NCBI GenBank assembly: GCA_964428835.1
Contig: CAYRZQ010000013.1
Span: forward strand, 9,092-73,091
Direction of reading: 5' to 3'
From: JAIXWP01 sp964428835
GTDB taxonomy: Bacteria > Bacteroidota > Bacteroidia > Flavobacteriales_D > Sanyastnellaceae
Length of the DNA stretch: 64,000 bases
This document shows positions 16,872-24,869 of this stretch, piece after piece. Position 1 is the first letter of the stretch. Every line of letters begins with the position of its first letter. Under the pieces are notes generated by a model that worked only from the letters and a program-made list of their open reading frames with translations, was not told the DNA's origin and made no database searches. The position numbers were made by a program, and so were the translations under genes.

Positions 16872-18086
16872 CTATTGTAAAGCTGCAAGTGCGTTTTTAA
16901 TTCTCTTAATTGCCTCTATCAATGTTTCCTCTGAAGCCGCGTAGCTTATGCGAATGCAATTTTCATCACCAAATGCTTCACCGGTGACAACAGCTACCAA
17001 TTCTTTTCGGAGCATATACATGCTGAGATCTGTTGCGTTTTTTATCACAGTGTCTCCATCTTTTTTTCCAAAATATGCAGAAACATCTGGGAAAAAGTAG
17101 AAGGCTCCTTCTGGCTGGTTGATTTTAATATTCGGAATTTCAGAGAGCAATTGATATACGAGATCTCTTCTTTTTTTGAAGACCTCAATCATATAGCTCA
17201 CGTGATCAGGATCTGCGTCTACTGCGGCTTTAGCAGCCATTTGAGCAATAGTATTTGCACCGGAAGTGATCTGGCCTTGCATCTTCGTGCAGGCCTCAGC
17301 TATCCACTTGGGTGCCCCGATGTATCCAATTCTCCATCCCGTCATGGCAAACGCTTTCGATACACCATTAACGGTGATCGTGCGATCAATCATATTTCCT
17401 ATGGAAGCGATGCTATGCGTTTTTCCTGAGAAATTAATCAATTCATAGATCTCATCTGAAATCACATACAATCCATCCCATTGCTCGATGATTTCAGCAA
17501 AGGCTTCAAGTTCCGATTTAGAATAAACGGTACCAGTCGGATTGCAAGGTGAAGAGTAAATGATGAGGCGAGTCTTCTCGTTGATTGCTCCGCGCAATTG
17601 TTCTGGAGTGATTTTAAAATCATTCTCGACTTTCGCCAAAAGTTCTATCGGAGTCCCGCCGGCGATTTTTACGATTTCTGCGTAGCTAACCCAAAACGGG
17701 CTCGGCATGATCACTTCGTCTCCCTCCTCTACGAGCGCGAGAATGGCGTTAGCTATGGCCTGCTTTGCTCCTGTCGAAACTACGATCTGATCAGCTGTAT
17801 AAGTCAAACCATTATCGCGTTTGAATTTTCGACAAATGGCCTCTCTCACATCCAAAAACCCATTTACCGGTGGATAATGGGTGATATTGTTGTCGATAGC
17901 AGCCTTGGCTGCATCTTTAATAAAGTCTGGTGTATCAAAATCTGGTTCACCAAGTGAAAGTCCAACTACTTTATGACCTTGTTGTGCCAGTTCGCGCGTC
18001 ATTCGCGCCATGGCAAGAGTAGCGGATTCTGTAATTTGAGCGAGCAGACTTGAAACCTGTCCTGCTCGTGGGTTATTTTTATTCAT
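16872..18086 (-). CDS. aspC: Class I PLP-dependent aminotransferase, aspartate aminotransferase type
   Basis: 404 aa. Typical family-I gamma signatures are present: VVGLSLGEPDFDTPDF, SSPCNPTGTVYSKSELEAF with the PLP-contacting Asn, LYVISDEIYELI, and the PLP lysine in VSKAFAMTGWRIGY. The C-terminal GEAFGDENCIRISYAAS carries the carboxylate-binding Arg. It is probably an aspartate or broad-range aminotransferase in the cytoplasm. It is the first gene of the run down to lpxD and has a good promoter at 18125-18158. Confidence 0.9.
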   Translation of the reverse strand: MNKNNPRAGQVSSLLAQITESATLAMARMTRELAQQGHKVVGLSLGEPDFDTPDFIKDAAKAAIDNNITHYPPVNGFLDVREAICRKFKRDNGLTYTADQIVVSTGAKQAIANAILALVEEGDEVIMPSPFWVSYAEIVKIAGGTPIELLAKVENDFKITPEQLRGAINEKTRLIIYSSPCNPTGTVYSKSELEAFAEIIEQWDGLYVISDEIYELINFSGKTHSIASIGNMIDRTITVNGVSKAFAMTGWRIGYIGAPKWIAEACTKMQGQITSGANTIAQMAAKAAVDADPDHVSYMIEVFKKRRDLVYQLLSEIPNIKINQPEGAFYFFPDVSAYFGKKDGDTVIKNATDLSMYMLRKELVAVVTGEAFGDENCIRISYAASEETLIEAIKRIKNALAALQ

Positions 18087-18124
18087 TATACACTATTGCC
18101 TTTCGCTCATTTCAAAAGGCTCGG

Positions 18125-18158
18125 CAAACTTAGGAAAATAGAGCGGTATAAAGCCCAA
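18125..18158 (-). promoter_or_regulatory. Promoter of the aspC-to-lpxD operon (TTG - 23 bp - TAAGTTTG)
   Basis: On the minus strand TAAGTTTG (18125-18132) is a perfect -7 match, and TTG lies 23 bp upstream (18156-18158). The leader is about 35 nt to ATG 18086. Confidence 0.6.
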
Positions 18159-18177
18159 AAGAGTAGCAATTTATTGA

Positions 18178-18600
18178 CTAAACATTCCACTCTTTTCCGG
18201 TGCGAAAAACGGTGCCTTTAAAATGCGCAACCGCCCGTCCCTCTTGGTTTTTGACGATTACCGAGTAAAGGCCTGTGTTTTTGGTGAGATTGAGCTCGGT
18301 GACCTCAGTGGACAAAATATCCCCTTCTTTAACAGGAAACACGTGTGAAATTGATGTTTCTACAGACACACTTTGGATGCCATGGGCATTCGCCGCAAAA
18401 GCCAAGGCACTGTCAGCCAAGGCGTACGCAATTCCTCCATGGGCTATCGCAAAACCATTCAGCATCTCTGCCCTCACTTTCATCTTAAGTGAAGACTTGC
18501 CAGGAGCGTCTTCCATGCGCTCAATTCCTAGCCATTGAGACATAGGGTCATTGTTGTACATGGCGTCAACAATCTTTTTGGCCTTTTCTATCGCATCCAA
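18178..18600 (-). CDS. paaI: PaaI-type hotdog-fold acyl-CoA thioesterase
   Basis: 140 aa from a TTG start at 18600. The N-terminal helix before LGIERMED aligns by eye with E. coli PaaI, whereas the next ATG would remove it. The hotdog signature MLNGFAIAHGGIAYALADSALAFA holds the conserved Asn48, His54-Gly55 and catalytic Asp63. PaaI hydrolyses (hydroxy)phenylacetyl-CoA and rescues CoA during phenylacetate breakdown. No other paa gene is in the window, so it may be a more general thioesterase. It lies 27 bases after the ABC transporter gene and probably shares its transcript. Confidence 0.88.
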   Translation of the reverse strand: MDAIEKAKKIVDAMYNNDPMSQWLGIERMEDAPGKSSLKMKVRAEMLNGFAIAHGGIAYALADSALAFAANAHGIQSVSVETSISHVFPVKEGDILSTEVTELNLTKNTGLYSVIVKNQEGRAVAHFKGTVFRTGKEWNV

Positions 18601-18627
18601 GGTGTAAAATATTAGTGGACTAAAATA

Positions 18628-20382
18628 CTAATTGAGTTCTTGATTCTGGAATTGCAACTCGAAAAGTCGCTTGTACTGTCCGTTAAGTTCAAGCAGTTCA
18701 TCGTGACTTCCTTTCTCTACAATTTTTCCTTTATCCAAAACCACGATCAGCTCCGCCTTGCGAATAGTTGATAATCGGTGAGCAATCACAATGCTGGTGC
18801 GGCCCAATGTCAACTTCTCAGTTGCCTTTTGAATCAATATTTCGGATTCTGTATCAACACTTGAAGTTGCCTCATCGAGAACGAGCACAGCAGGTTTGTG
18901 TACATACGCTCTTACAAATGAAATCAATTGACGTTGTCCTACGCTCAATTGCGAACCTCGCTCTCCGACTTTAAATTGATATCCCCCGGGCAGCGAAGAG
19001 ATAAAATCGTGAGTACCAATCGCCTTCGAAGCTTCAACTACTTCCTGCTCGGTGATATGCTCGTTGTGCAAACGAATATTATTCAAAATAGAATCATTGA
19101 ACAGATAGACATCCTGCAATACAAGTCCTATCTGCGATCTAAGGCTTTCAATTGAGTAGTCGTGAAGCGATCTTTGATCAATGGTAATGCTTCCTTTATT
19201 ATAATCATAAAAGCGATTAAGTAGTCCTGCAAGGCTTGATTTACCTGCACCCGTGGCGCCAACAAATGCTACCATTTGTCCTTCCTTAATTTTAATTTGA
19301 ATATCTCTCAGCACCCAATCCTCATCCTTATATGCAAACCAGACATTATCAAAGTGAATATCTCCCTTGATATTGTGATGTTGAGCACCTTGATTCACGG
19401 GAGCTTCATTGGTGTCAAATACTTTGAATACGCGTTCTGCATTGACAACTCCCATTTGAAGTACATTAAAATTATCTGCCATTTGACGAATCGGGCGGTA
19501 CATCATGCTAATAAAGGTTGAAAACTCAAGTAGCATTCCTGGGGTCATGACTCCTTCCAACGAGCTGTGCAAGCCCCACCAAATCATCAATGAAACTGAC
19601 GCTGCTGATAACAACTCCACTACAGGAAAAAATACACTATATGCCCAAATGCCCCGTATATGCGCATTGCGGTGTTCTTTATTTATAATATCAAATTTCT
19701 CTTGTTCTTTCTTCTCACGATTAAAGATTTGAACGATGTTCATGCCAGTGACATGTTCCTGAATAAACACATTGATTCGCGCCACTTCATTTCGCACATC
19801 ATTAAAAGACTTTTTCACCGCCTGCTGAAAGATTCGTGTTGCATAGATTAAAACAGGGATAGGCAGCATTACGATAAGCGTCATTTTCCAGTCGAGATAA
19901 AGCATAAAGCCCACAATCACAACAAGCTTTAGAATATCACGACCGATGTCGAGCAAACCGACGGAGAATACTTCAGCAATACCATCTATGTCGGATATTA
20001 ATCGTGTCACAAATTGCCCAACAGGCGTGCGATCGAAGTAACTCAACCGAAACTTTACAACGTGTTTGTAGAGTTCGGCGCGCAAATCCATGGTGATACT
20101 TTGCGCCACACGATTGGCAAGCATCGTTTGATAGTATTGAAGAATTGATTCGAAAATTATAAAGCCTATAAAGAAAAGTGTGTAGTTCAAAACGCCGCGA
20201 TAATTTCCTGCGGGAACTTCTACGTCAATGATATGCCGCATTTGTTCTGGTCGAACAGGGCTGAGAAAAGCAATGATAAGCACTAAGGCCGCTGTGATGT
20301 AAAAGGACATCCGGTATGGTTTGCTTCTGCCATACAATCGTTTAAAAATCCCCCATTCAAATGCTTTGCCGCTTGCGCTCAT
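18628..20382 (-). CDS. ABC transporter with fused permease and ATPase (MsbA/LmrA-like exporter)
   Basis: 584 aa half-transporter. The first 310 residues hold about six membrane helices of the ABC exporter type (for example YITAALVLIIAFLSPV and LIVMLPIPVLIYATRIF). The nucleotide-binding domain starts near 335, with Walker A VGATGAGKSSL, signature motif LSVGQRQLISFVRA, Walker B VLVLDEATSSVD and the H-loop IAHRLST. It should work as a homodimer or heterodimer and export lipids, peptides or drugs. Its start overlaps the truA stop by four bases. Confidence 0.93.
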   Translation of the reverse strand: MSASGKAFEWGIFKRLYGRSKPYRMSFYITAALVLIIAFLSPVRPEQMRHIIDVEVPAGNYRGVLNYTLFFIGFIIFESILQYYQTMLANRVAQSITMDLRAELYKHVVKFRLSYFDRTPVGQFVTRLISDIDGIAEVFSVGLLDIGRDILKLVVIVGFMLYLDWKMTLIVMLPIPVLIYATRIFQQAVKKSFNDVRNEVARINVFIQEHVTGMNIVQIFNREKKEQEKFDIINKEHRNAHIRGIWAYSVFFPVVELLSAASVSLMIWWGLHSSLEGVMTPGMLLEFSTFISMMYRPIRQMADNFNVLQMGVVNAERVFKVFDTNEAPVNQGAQHHNIKGDIHFDNVWFAYKDEDWVLRDIQIKIKEGQMVAFVGATGAGKSSLAGLLNRFYDYNKGSITIDQRSLHDYSIESLRSQIGLVLQDVYLFNDSILNNIRLHNEHITEQEVVEASKAIGTHDFISSLPGGYQFKVGERGSQLSVGQRQLISFVRAYVHKPAVLVLDEATSSVDTESEILIQKATEKLTLGRTSIVIAHRLSTIRKAELIVVLDKGKIVEKGSHDELLELNGQYKRLFELQFQNQELN

Positions 20383-21170
20383 GCTTTTTCTTTATTCAAG
20401 AATGAAGTGTCGTAAACACCATTATTGATATATGGATAAATTATTTTTGACAAATGTAAGCCCTCTGGACGGGCGCTATCACCAGCTTTGTTTCTATCTT
20501 GACTAAGAATGATTTGCTGAAAATCTTCCTTAGAAATTTTTCCTGTCCCCACATCCATCAATGTTCCAACAACCGCCCTAACCATATTTCTCAAAAAACG
20601 ATCTGCTGTAATATGAAAAACCAGTCTATCTCCATTGTCCTCCCAATAAGCACTTCTTACGTCACAAATGTTCGTTTTTTGACCTCCACCCATTCTGCTA
20701 AACGCTCCGAAGTCACCTTTCTTTATAAGCAATTGAGCAGCGTCATTCATCTTTTGTATATCTAGAGGATAGGCACAATAAGTTGAAAAGCTCTTGATAA
20801 AGGGATTGCGTTTATAATGCATGTGATATTCATACGATCGCTCAGTGGCATCGTATCGTGCATGTGCCAGGTCATGCACTGGAAACAAGTCGTAAACTGC
20901 AATTTCCTTTGGCAGAACGTGTCCCAACTTATATAGAAGATCCTTTATATCCAGCGTTTCAACTTCAGGATTGAAGTGCAAATAAAAATCTTTCGCGTGA
21001 ACTCCAGTATCGGTGCGACCGCAGCCCGTAGTGATGACTCTTGGAAGATGAAGGATTTTTGCGAGCCACTTTTCTATCACCTCTTGCACCGATTCGGCAT
21101 TCGGCTGACGTTGCCAGCCATGGAACACCGAACCATCGTAAGCGATTCGCATGAAATAACGTTGATACAT
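20379..21170 (-). CDS. truA: tRNA pseudouridine(38-40) synthase TruA
   Basis: 263 aa from ATG 21170; a GTG two codons upstream is less likely. Motifs: RIAYDGSVFHGWQRQ, then TGCGRTDTGVHAKDF with the catalytic Asp, and FLRNMVRAVVGTLMDVG near the C-terminus. It isomerises uridines 38-40 in the tRNA anticodon arm. It leads a minus-strand unit with the ABC exporter and paaI. A CATTTTTG element (21176-21183) ends five bases before the ATG. Confidence 0.96.
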   Translation of the reverse strand: MYQRYFMRIAYDGSVFHGWQRQPNAESVQEVIEKWLAKILHLPRVITTGCGRTDTGVHAKDFYLHFNPEVETLDIKDLLYKLGHVLPKEIAVYDLFPVHDLAHARYDATERSYEYHMHYKRNPFIKSFSTYCAYPLDIQKMNDAAQLLIKKGDFGAFSRMGGGQKTNICDVRSAYWEDNGDRLVFHITADRFLRNMVRAVVGTLMDVGTGKISKEDFQQIILSQDRNKAGDSARPEGLHLSKIIYPYINNGVYDTSFLNKEKA

Positions 21171-21217
21171 AGGCACAAAAATGCATCGAAAGATTTGAAT
21201 TCAACTATAAAAAATGA

Positions 21218-21251
21218 CAAAGCCTCTTTCCCGTTTGGAAAAGAGGCTTTG
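21218..21251 (-). terminator. Intrinsic terminator after the choice-of-anchor V gene
   Basis: CAAAGCCTCTTT (21218-21229) pairs with AAAGAGGCTTTG (21240-21251), followed on the minus strand by a T-run (TCATTTTTTA). Confidence 0.85.
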
Positions 21252-21267
21252 AAAATGAGAAATAATA

Positions 21268-22113
21268 TTACTTCTGGACAAGTGCGGTATTGAGCACTTC
21301 TCCGTTAATCATCGCATGAAGAATGTACTGACCTCTTGAAAGCGCAGAAACATCAGCAGCAATATTGTGATCACCTGCTGGCAAATTCTGATCAGCTAAA
21401 GTCATTACTTTACGACCCATGGTATCATACAATACTACCTGAACGCGTCCTTCTTTTTTGGTGCTATAGTCAACACGAAGTTGATCTACAACAGGATTAG
21501 GATACACGCTGATATCAACACGATTGGAGAGTTCATTCAAACCGATTGTAGAGGCTGGAGTCACCACCTGTGAGGTATTATAGATATGGTCTCCAGAAGC
21601 AGTATTGTTGTTATTCGCCGCATTACCTGCTGTGTAGAATGTGATAGGACCAATGTTTTCAGAAGGTGCTGTCCAAGTGAATGTAAAGGTGTGCGAATTT
21701 GGACTAAGACCGGCATCATTGAGGTGAGTAATATTGATACGATTCACTCCTTGAACAAGTCTTGTAAGAATGTGAGTACCAGCGCCTGGAGTTAACGTTC
21801 CTGCGTTGTTATTGTTTGAGGTTAGCGCTTCAAAGCCAAGTCCGAAAAGACCACGGCCCTGTTCTGCTACTGTGACACTAATCGTATAAGTTTCTCCTGG
21901 CACATATTGCCAGTCAGTCATACCTGGGGCAGAAATGGTAATACTTCCGCTTTGAGAATTACTTGGGAAAGTGCTGTGGCAACCAGTGGTGCTGCATGTT
22001 TGTTCTCCCGGAGACCCTGTATTTCCAGCCTTTCCAGCTGCATTATCATCAGAAGACGTTAAGAAAACCCACACGGGAATTGCCAAGAAGAGTAGAGAGT
22101 AGAATTTTTTCAT
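21268..22113 (-). CDS. Secreted choice-of-anchor V / Reeler-like protein with T9SS type-A sorting domain
   Basis: 281 aa. The signal peptide (to about residue 20) is followed by NTGSPGEQTCSTTGCHS, a cysteine motif I associate with the choice-of-anchor V domain. A beta-sandwich of about 150 residues follows with YVPGETYTISVTV and FTFTWTAPSENIGPITFYTAGNAAN. A sorting domain (VYPNPVVDQLRV to GQYILHAMI) occupies the last 75 residues. The CxxxxCH arrangement recalls haem-binding motifs, but a single copy with four spacing residues is not classic. It is exported to the surface by T9SS. Its function is unknown. Confidence 0.8.
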   Translation of the reverse strand: MKKFYSLLFLAIPVWVFLTSSDDNAAGKAGNTGSPGEQTCSTTGCHSTFPSNSQSGSITISAPGMTDWQYVPGETYTISVTVAEQGRGLFGLGFEALTSNNNNAGTLTPGAGTHILTRLVQGVNRINITHLNDAGLSPNSHTFTFTWTAPSENIGPITFYTAGNAANNNNTASGDHIYNTSQVVTPASTIGLNELSNRVDISVYPNPVVDQLRVDYSTKKEGRVQVVLYDTMGRKVMTLADQNLPAGDHNIAADVSALSRGQYILHAMINGEVLNTALVQK

Positions 22114-22210
22114 AAAAATGATTTAATGATTTGAATTACTGTACAATAAACATCAAAAAAGCCCTAAGGTTGCATCATTAGCATTAACTTTTGAACATTA
22201 TTCATGCAAA

Positions 22211-22240
22211 AAAAAACCTTCTCAATGGAGAAGGTTTTTT
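22211..22240 (-). terminator. Intrinsic terminator after serine palmitoyltransferase gene
   Basis: AAAAAACCTTCTC (22211-22223) pairs with GAGAAGGTTTTTT (22228-22240) around a four-base loop. A/T runs on both sides would let it work in either direction. Confidence 0.9.
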
Positions 22241-22262
22241 TCTAAATATATTTTTAAAAAGA

Positions 22263-23507
22263 CTAAGCCCAGCTTGCGATTTTTTCTGCCTTGTAAGCTC
22301 CGGCCTCGAGTTTTTCGCGTACTTTCTTGAAACAGTCTATTGTATATTCCACATCCTTGATAGTGTGCACAACTGTTGGAATCAAGCGTAGCATGATCAC
22401 ATCTTTAGGCACCACAGGATATACTACTATAGAGCAGAATACACCGTATGTTTCGCGAAGATCAAGTGTTACATTGGTTGCTTCTCCCAACGAACCTTTA
22501 AGGAATACAGGTGTCACGACAGAGTCTGTTTTTCCAATATCGAAACCAGCCTCAGTGAGACCTTTTTGCAGAGTACGCGCTACATGCCACAACTGTTGTT
22601 GAAGCTCTGGCTTTGTTCTCATCATTTCAAGACGCTTTAGCGCACCGATAACGATAGGCATTGGAAGCGACTTTGCAAATGTTTGCGAACGCATATTGTA
22701 GCGAAGGTATTCGATCACGTGCTCTTCACTTGCAACGAAAGCGCCGATCGTAGCCATTGCTTTCGCAAATGTTCCGAAATACACGTCCACTTTATCGGCC
22801 ACACCTTGATGGTCAGGAGCGCCGCGGCCATCGCGACCGATGGTACCAAAACCATGGGCGTCATCTACAAAAAGGCGGAAGTTATAGTCGTCTTTGAATT
22901 TGCAAATTTCTGCAAGCTTGCCCATGTCGCCGGCCATACCGAATACTCCTTCTGTAAGAACAAGTATTCCACCACCTGTCTGTTCGGTGAGACGCTTGGC
23001 GTGCTTGAGCTGCTTCTCAAAGCTTTCCATGTCATTATGCTGGAAAACGAAACGTTTGCCTTGATGCAGACGAATACCATCGATCATGCAAGCATGACAC
23101 TCGCTATCATAAACGATTACATCATTGCGACCAACGAGCGCCTCAATTGCCGATTGGCATCCTTGGTAACCGAAGTTAAGAAGGAATGCATCTTCCTTAC
23201 CCATGAAGGCTGCAAGTTCAGACTCGAGTTGTTCGTGATACTTTGTCTGACCACTCATCATGCGCGCACCCATTGGGTATGCCATTCCCCATTCTTCAGC
23301 GGCTTTTGCATCCACCTCACGAATTTCAGGATTGTTGGCAAGACCAATATAGTTATTGAGACTCCACACCAATACAGGCTTGCCGCGGAAAGTCATATGA
23401 GCGCCTATTTCGCCTTCCAATTTAGGAAAGGTGAAGTAGCCATGCGATTCTTTAGAATGCTGTCCAAGTGGACCACGATTCTTTTTGATTCTTTCAAAAA
23501 TATCCAA
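22263..23507 (-). CDS. spt: Serine palmitoyltransferase (alpha-oxoamine synthase family)
   Basis: 414 aa. The family traits are WSLNNYIGLANNP near residue 48, MMSGQTKYHEQLE, the PLP-stacking His138 in ECHACMIDG, VDDAHGFGTIG (215-224) and the PLP lysine K249 in YFGTFAKAMATIGAF. The YNMRSQTFAKSLPMPIV segment and the missing GG.SGG motif favour serine palmitoyltransferase over KBL or BioF. It condenses serine with a fatty acyl-CoA, the first step of sphingolipid synthesis, as known in Bacteroidota. The start must be TTG 23507: an in-frame stop lies two codons upstream and the next ATG would drop 37 conserved residues. Promoter TATCTTTG lies at 23531-23538. Confidence 0.88.
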   Translation of the reverse strand: MDIFERIKKNRGPLGQHSKESHGYFTFPKLEGEIGAHMTFRGKPVLVWSLNNYIGLANNPEIREVDAKAAEEWGMAYPMGARMMSGQTKYHEQLESELAAFMGKEDAFLLNFGYQGCQSAIEALVGRNDVIVYDSECHACMIDGIRLHQGKRFVFQHNDMESFEKQLKHAKRLTEQTGGGILVLTEGVFGMAGDMGKLAEICKFKDDYNFRLFVDDAHGFGTIGRDGRGAPDHQGVADKVDVYFGTFAKAMATIGAFVASEEHVIEYLRYNMRSQTFAKSLPMPIVIGALKRLEMMRTKPELQQQLWHVARTLQKGLTEAGFDIGKTDSVVTPVFLKGSLGEATNVTLDLRETYGVFCSIVVYPVVPKDVIMLRLIPTVVHTIKDVEYTIDCFKKVREKLEAGAYKAEKIASWA

Positions 23508-23530
23508 GACTCAGAAATTTAATGTTTCGG

Positions 23531-23538
23531 CAAAGATA
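23531..23538 (-). promoter_or_regulatory. Promoter -7 element (TATCTTTG) of the serine palmitoyltransferase gene
   Basis: A perfect TAnnTTTG match on the minus strand, 23 bases before the TTG start at 23507. Confidence 0.55.
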
Positions 23539-23652
23539 AGAAGCCGTAATGAATTGATTGCTATGAAAAATCAACACAAATAAGTTAATGGTTGTATGTA
23601 AAAATTGATGATGAACGTCCAATGGAATAAAATGATTAAATTCGCCACCCCG

Positions 23653-24462
23653 ATGAGAAAAGTTTGTTTCATTTTTTTGGTAGTTTATAGCGTCTTACTT
23701 GGCACTGGATGCAGCGAGTACAACAAGGCTTTAAAGAGCAACGACTATAAAGTTAAGTACGAGGCCGCAGTCAAGTATTACAATGAAGATGACTGTTTTA
23801 AGGCGCTTCCACTATTGGAGGAATGCATAGGGTTGACGCGCGGTACAGCCATGGCTGAGGACGTTTATTATTACTATGCAAAGACCCATTACTGCGTCAA
23901 CGATTACTATTTAGCTAGTTATTACCTAAAAAATTTCGCGAAAACCTTCTCCAAAAGCCCAAGAGCAGAGGAATGTTTCTTTCAGAGCGCATATTGCAAT
24001 TATCGATTATCACCCGAATACACTCTGGATCAAACAGATACAAGAAAGGCTATCGATGAGTTTCAATTGTTTCTAGATACCTATCCCACCAGCGCATTGC
24101 GCGATTCTGCCAACAAAATGATTGCGGAGTTGAATGCGAAACTTGAGAAAAAGGACTTTGAGAATGCAAAGTTGTATTATACCACTCAGAATTACAAAGG
24201 TGCAGTAAACTCATTAAAATCTTTTATAACAAACTATCCTTCAAGCAAATACAAGGAAAATGCTTATGCATTAATCGTGGAAAGCTATTATTTGTACGCA
24301 GAAGGAAGTATTGAAGAGAAGAAACTTGAAAGATATCGCCTAGCAACCGAATCTTATATTACCTTTGTCACCGCTTTTCCAGAAAGTAAACTACTTAAAG
24401 AGGCCGAAGTATTTTACGAGAAAAGCAGAAAGCAAATAGATAAATTATCGGCCATGAATTGA
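23653..24462 (+). CDS. bamD: Outer membrane assembly lipoprotein BamD
   Basis: 269 aa from ATG 23653, which gives a compact lipoprotein signal (MRKVCFIFLVVYSVLLGTGC, lipobox LGTGC); an ATG at 23632 is an alternative. TPR-like helices follow, with the motifs AEDVYYYYAKTHYCVNDYYLASYYLKNF, SPRAEECFFQSAYC and NAYALIVESYYLYAEGS typical of BamD/YfiO. It is a part of the BAM machine that inserts beta-barrel proteins in the outer membrane. It is the first gene of the bamD-rpoZ-coaBC-DUF4835-recN series known from Bacteroidota. Confidence 0.93.
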   Translation: MRKVCFIFLVVYSVLLGTGCSEYNKALKSNDYKVKYEAAVKYYNEDDCFKALPLLEECIGLTRGTAMAEDVYYYYAKTHYCVNDYYLASYYLKNFAKTFSKSPRAEECFFQSAYCNYRLSPEYTLDQTDTRKAIDEFQLFLDTYPTSALRDSANKMIAELNAKLEKKDFENAKLYYTTQNYKGAVNSLKSFITNYPSSKYKENAYALIVESYYLYAEGSIEEKKLERYRLATESYITFVTAFPESKLLKEAEVFYEKSRKQIDKLSAMN

Positions 24463-24470
24463 TCAACGCA

Positions 24471-24806
24471 ATGAGCAATTATAAAAATTCAAACGCAGCG
24501 AAGACAACTGTAACCAGAAATACAAATGAATTGTATGACAAGGTGAACGGTAACTTATTCGAAACAATTGTTCTTATTTCAAAGAGATCTAATCAAATCT
24601 CTAAAGAAATGAAAGAGGAACTCAACCACAAGTTGGAGGAGTTTGGAACATCTCAAGATAATTTGGAAGAAGTATTTGAGAATCGCGAGCAAATTGAAAT
24701 TTCACGTCATTATGAGCGCTTACCAAAGCCACATTCAATTGCAATTCAAGAATTGATTGAGGGCAAGGTATTTTACCGCTACCCAGATGAGGAGCAAGCG
24801 CGCTAA
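24471..24806 (+). CDS. rpoZ: RNA polymerase omega subunit (RpoZ, Rpb6 family)
   Basis: 111 aa from ATG 24471, eight bases after the bamD stop. It matches the Bacteroidota form of omega: NTNELYDKVNGNLFETIVLISKRSNQIS with the conserved LYD...GN.FE..VI..KRA-like core, then a charged helix, and a C-terminal HSIAIQELIEGKVFYR. It helps assemble and stabilise RNA polymerase. A strong terminator hairpin stands between it and coaBC. Confidence 0.88.
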   Translation: MSNYKNSNAAKTTVTRNTNELYDKVNGNLFETIVLISKRSNQISKEMKEELNHKLEEFGTSQDNLEEVFENREQIEISRHYERLPKPHSIAIQELIEGKVFYRYPDEEQAR

Positions 24807-24825
24807 TCATATAAAAATCCAAAAC

Positions 24826-24851
24826 CAAAAGATGGCTCAGGCCATCTTTTG
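24826..24851 (+). terminator. Terminator/attenuator between rpoZ and coaBC
   Basis: CAAAAGATGGC (24826-24836) pairs perfectly with GCCATCTTTTG (24841-24851) around a TCAG tetraloop. The T-run is mostly inside the stem. The coaBC ATG is 19 bases further on, so it may act as a partial terminator or attenuator inside the gene cluster. Confidence 0.75.
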
Positions 24852-24869
24852 TCATTTAATAACCTAGGT

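Noticed and set aside
22263..23507. 2-amino-3-ketobutyrate CoA ligase or BioF for the oxoamine synthase
   Set aside because: The segment around the PLP lysine (FGTFAKAMATIGAF) and the C-terminal pattern fit serine palmitoyltransferase better, and no bio or tdh genes are nearby.
22683..23522. A 279-codon open frame antisense to the serine palmitoyltransferase gene
   Set aside because: It lies wholly opposite a well-supported gene, has no family motifs and no promoter, and its His/Cys-rich composition is typical of antisense translation.
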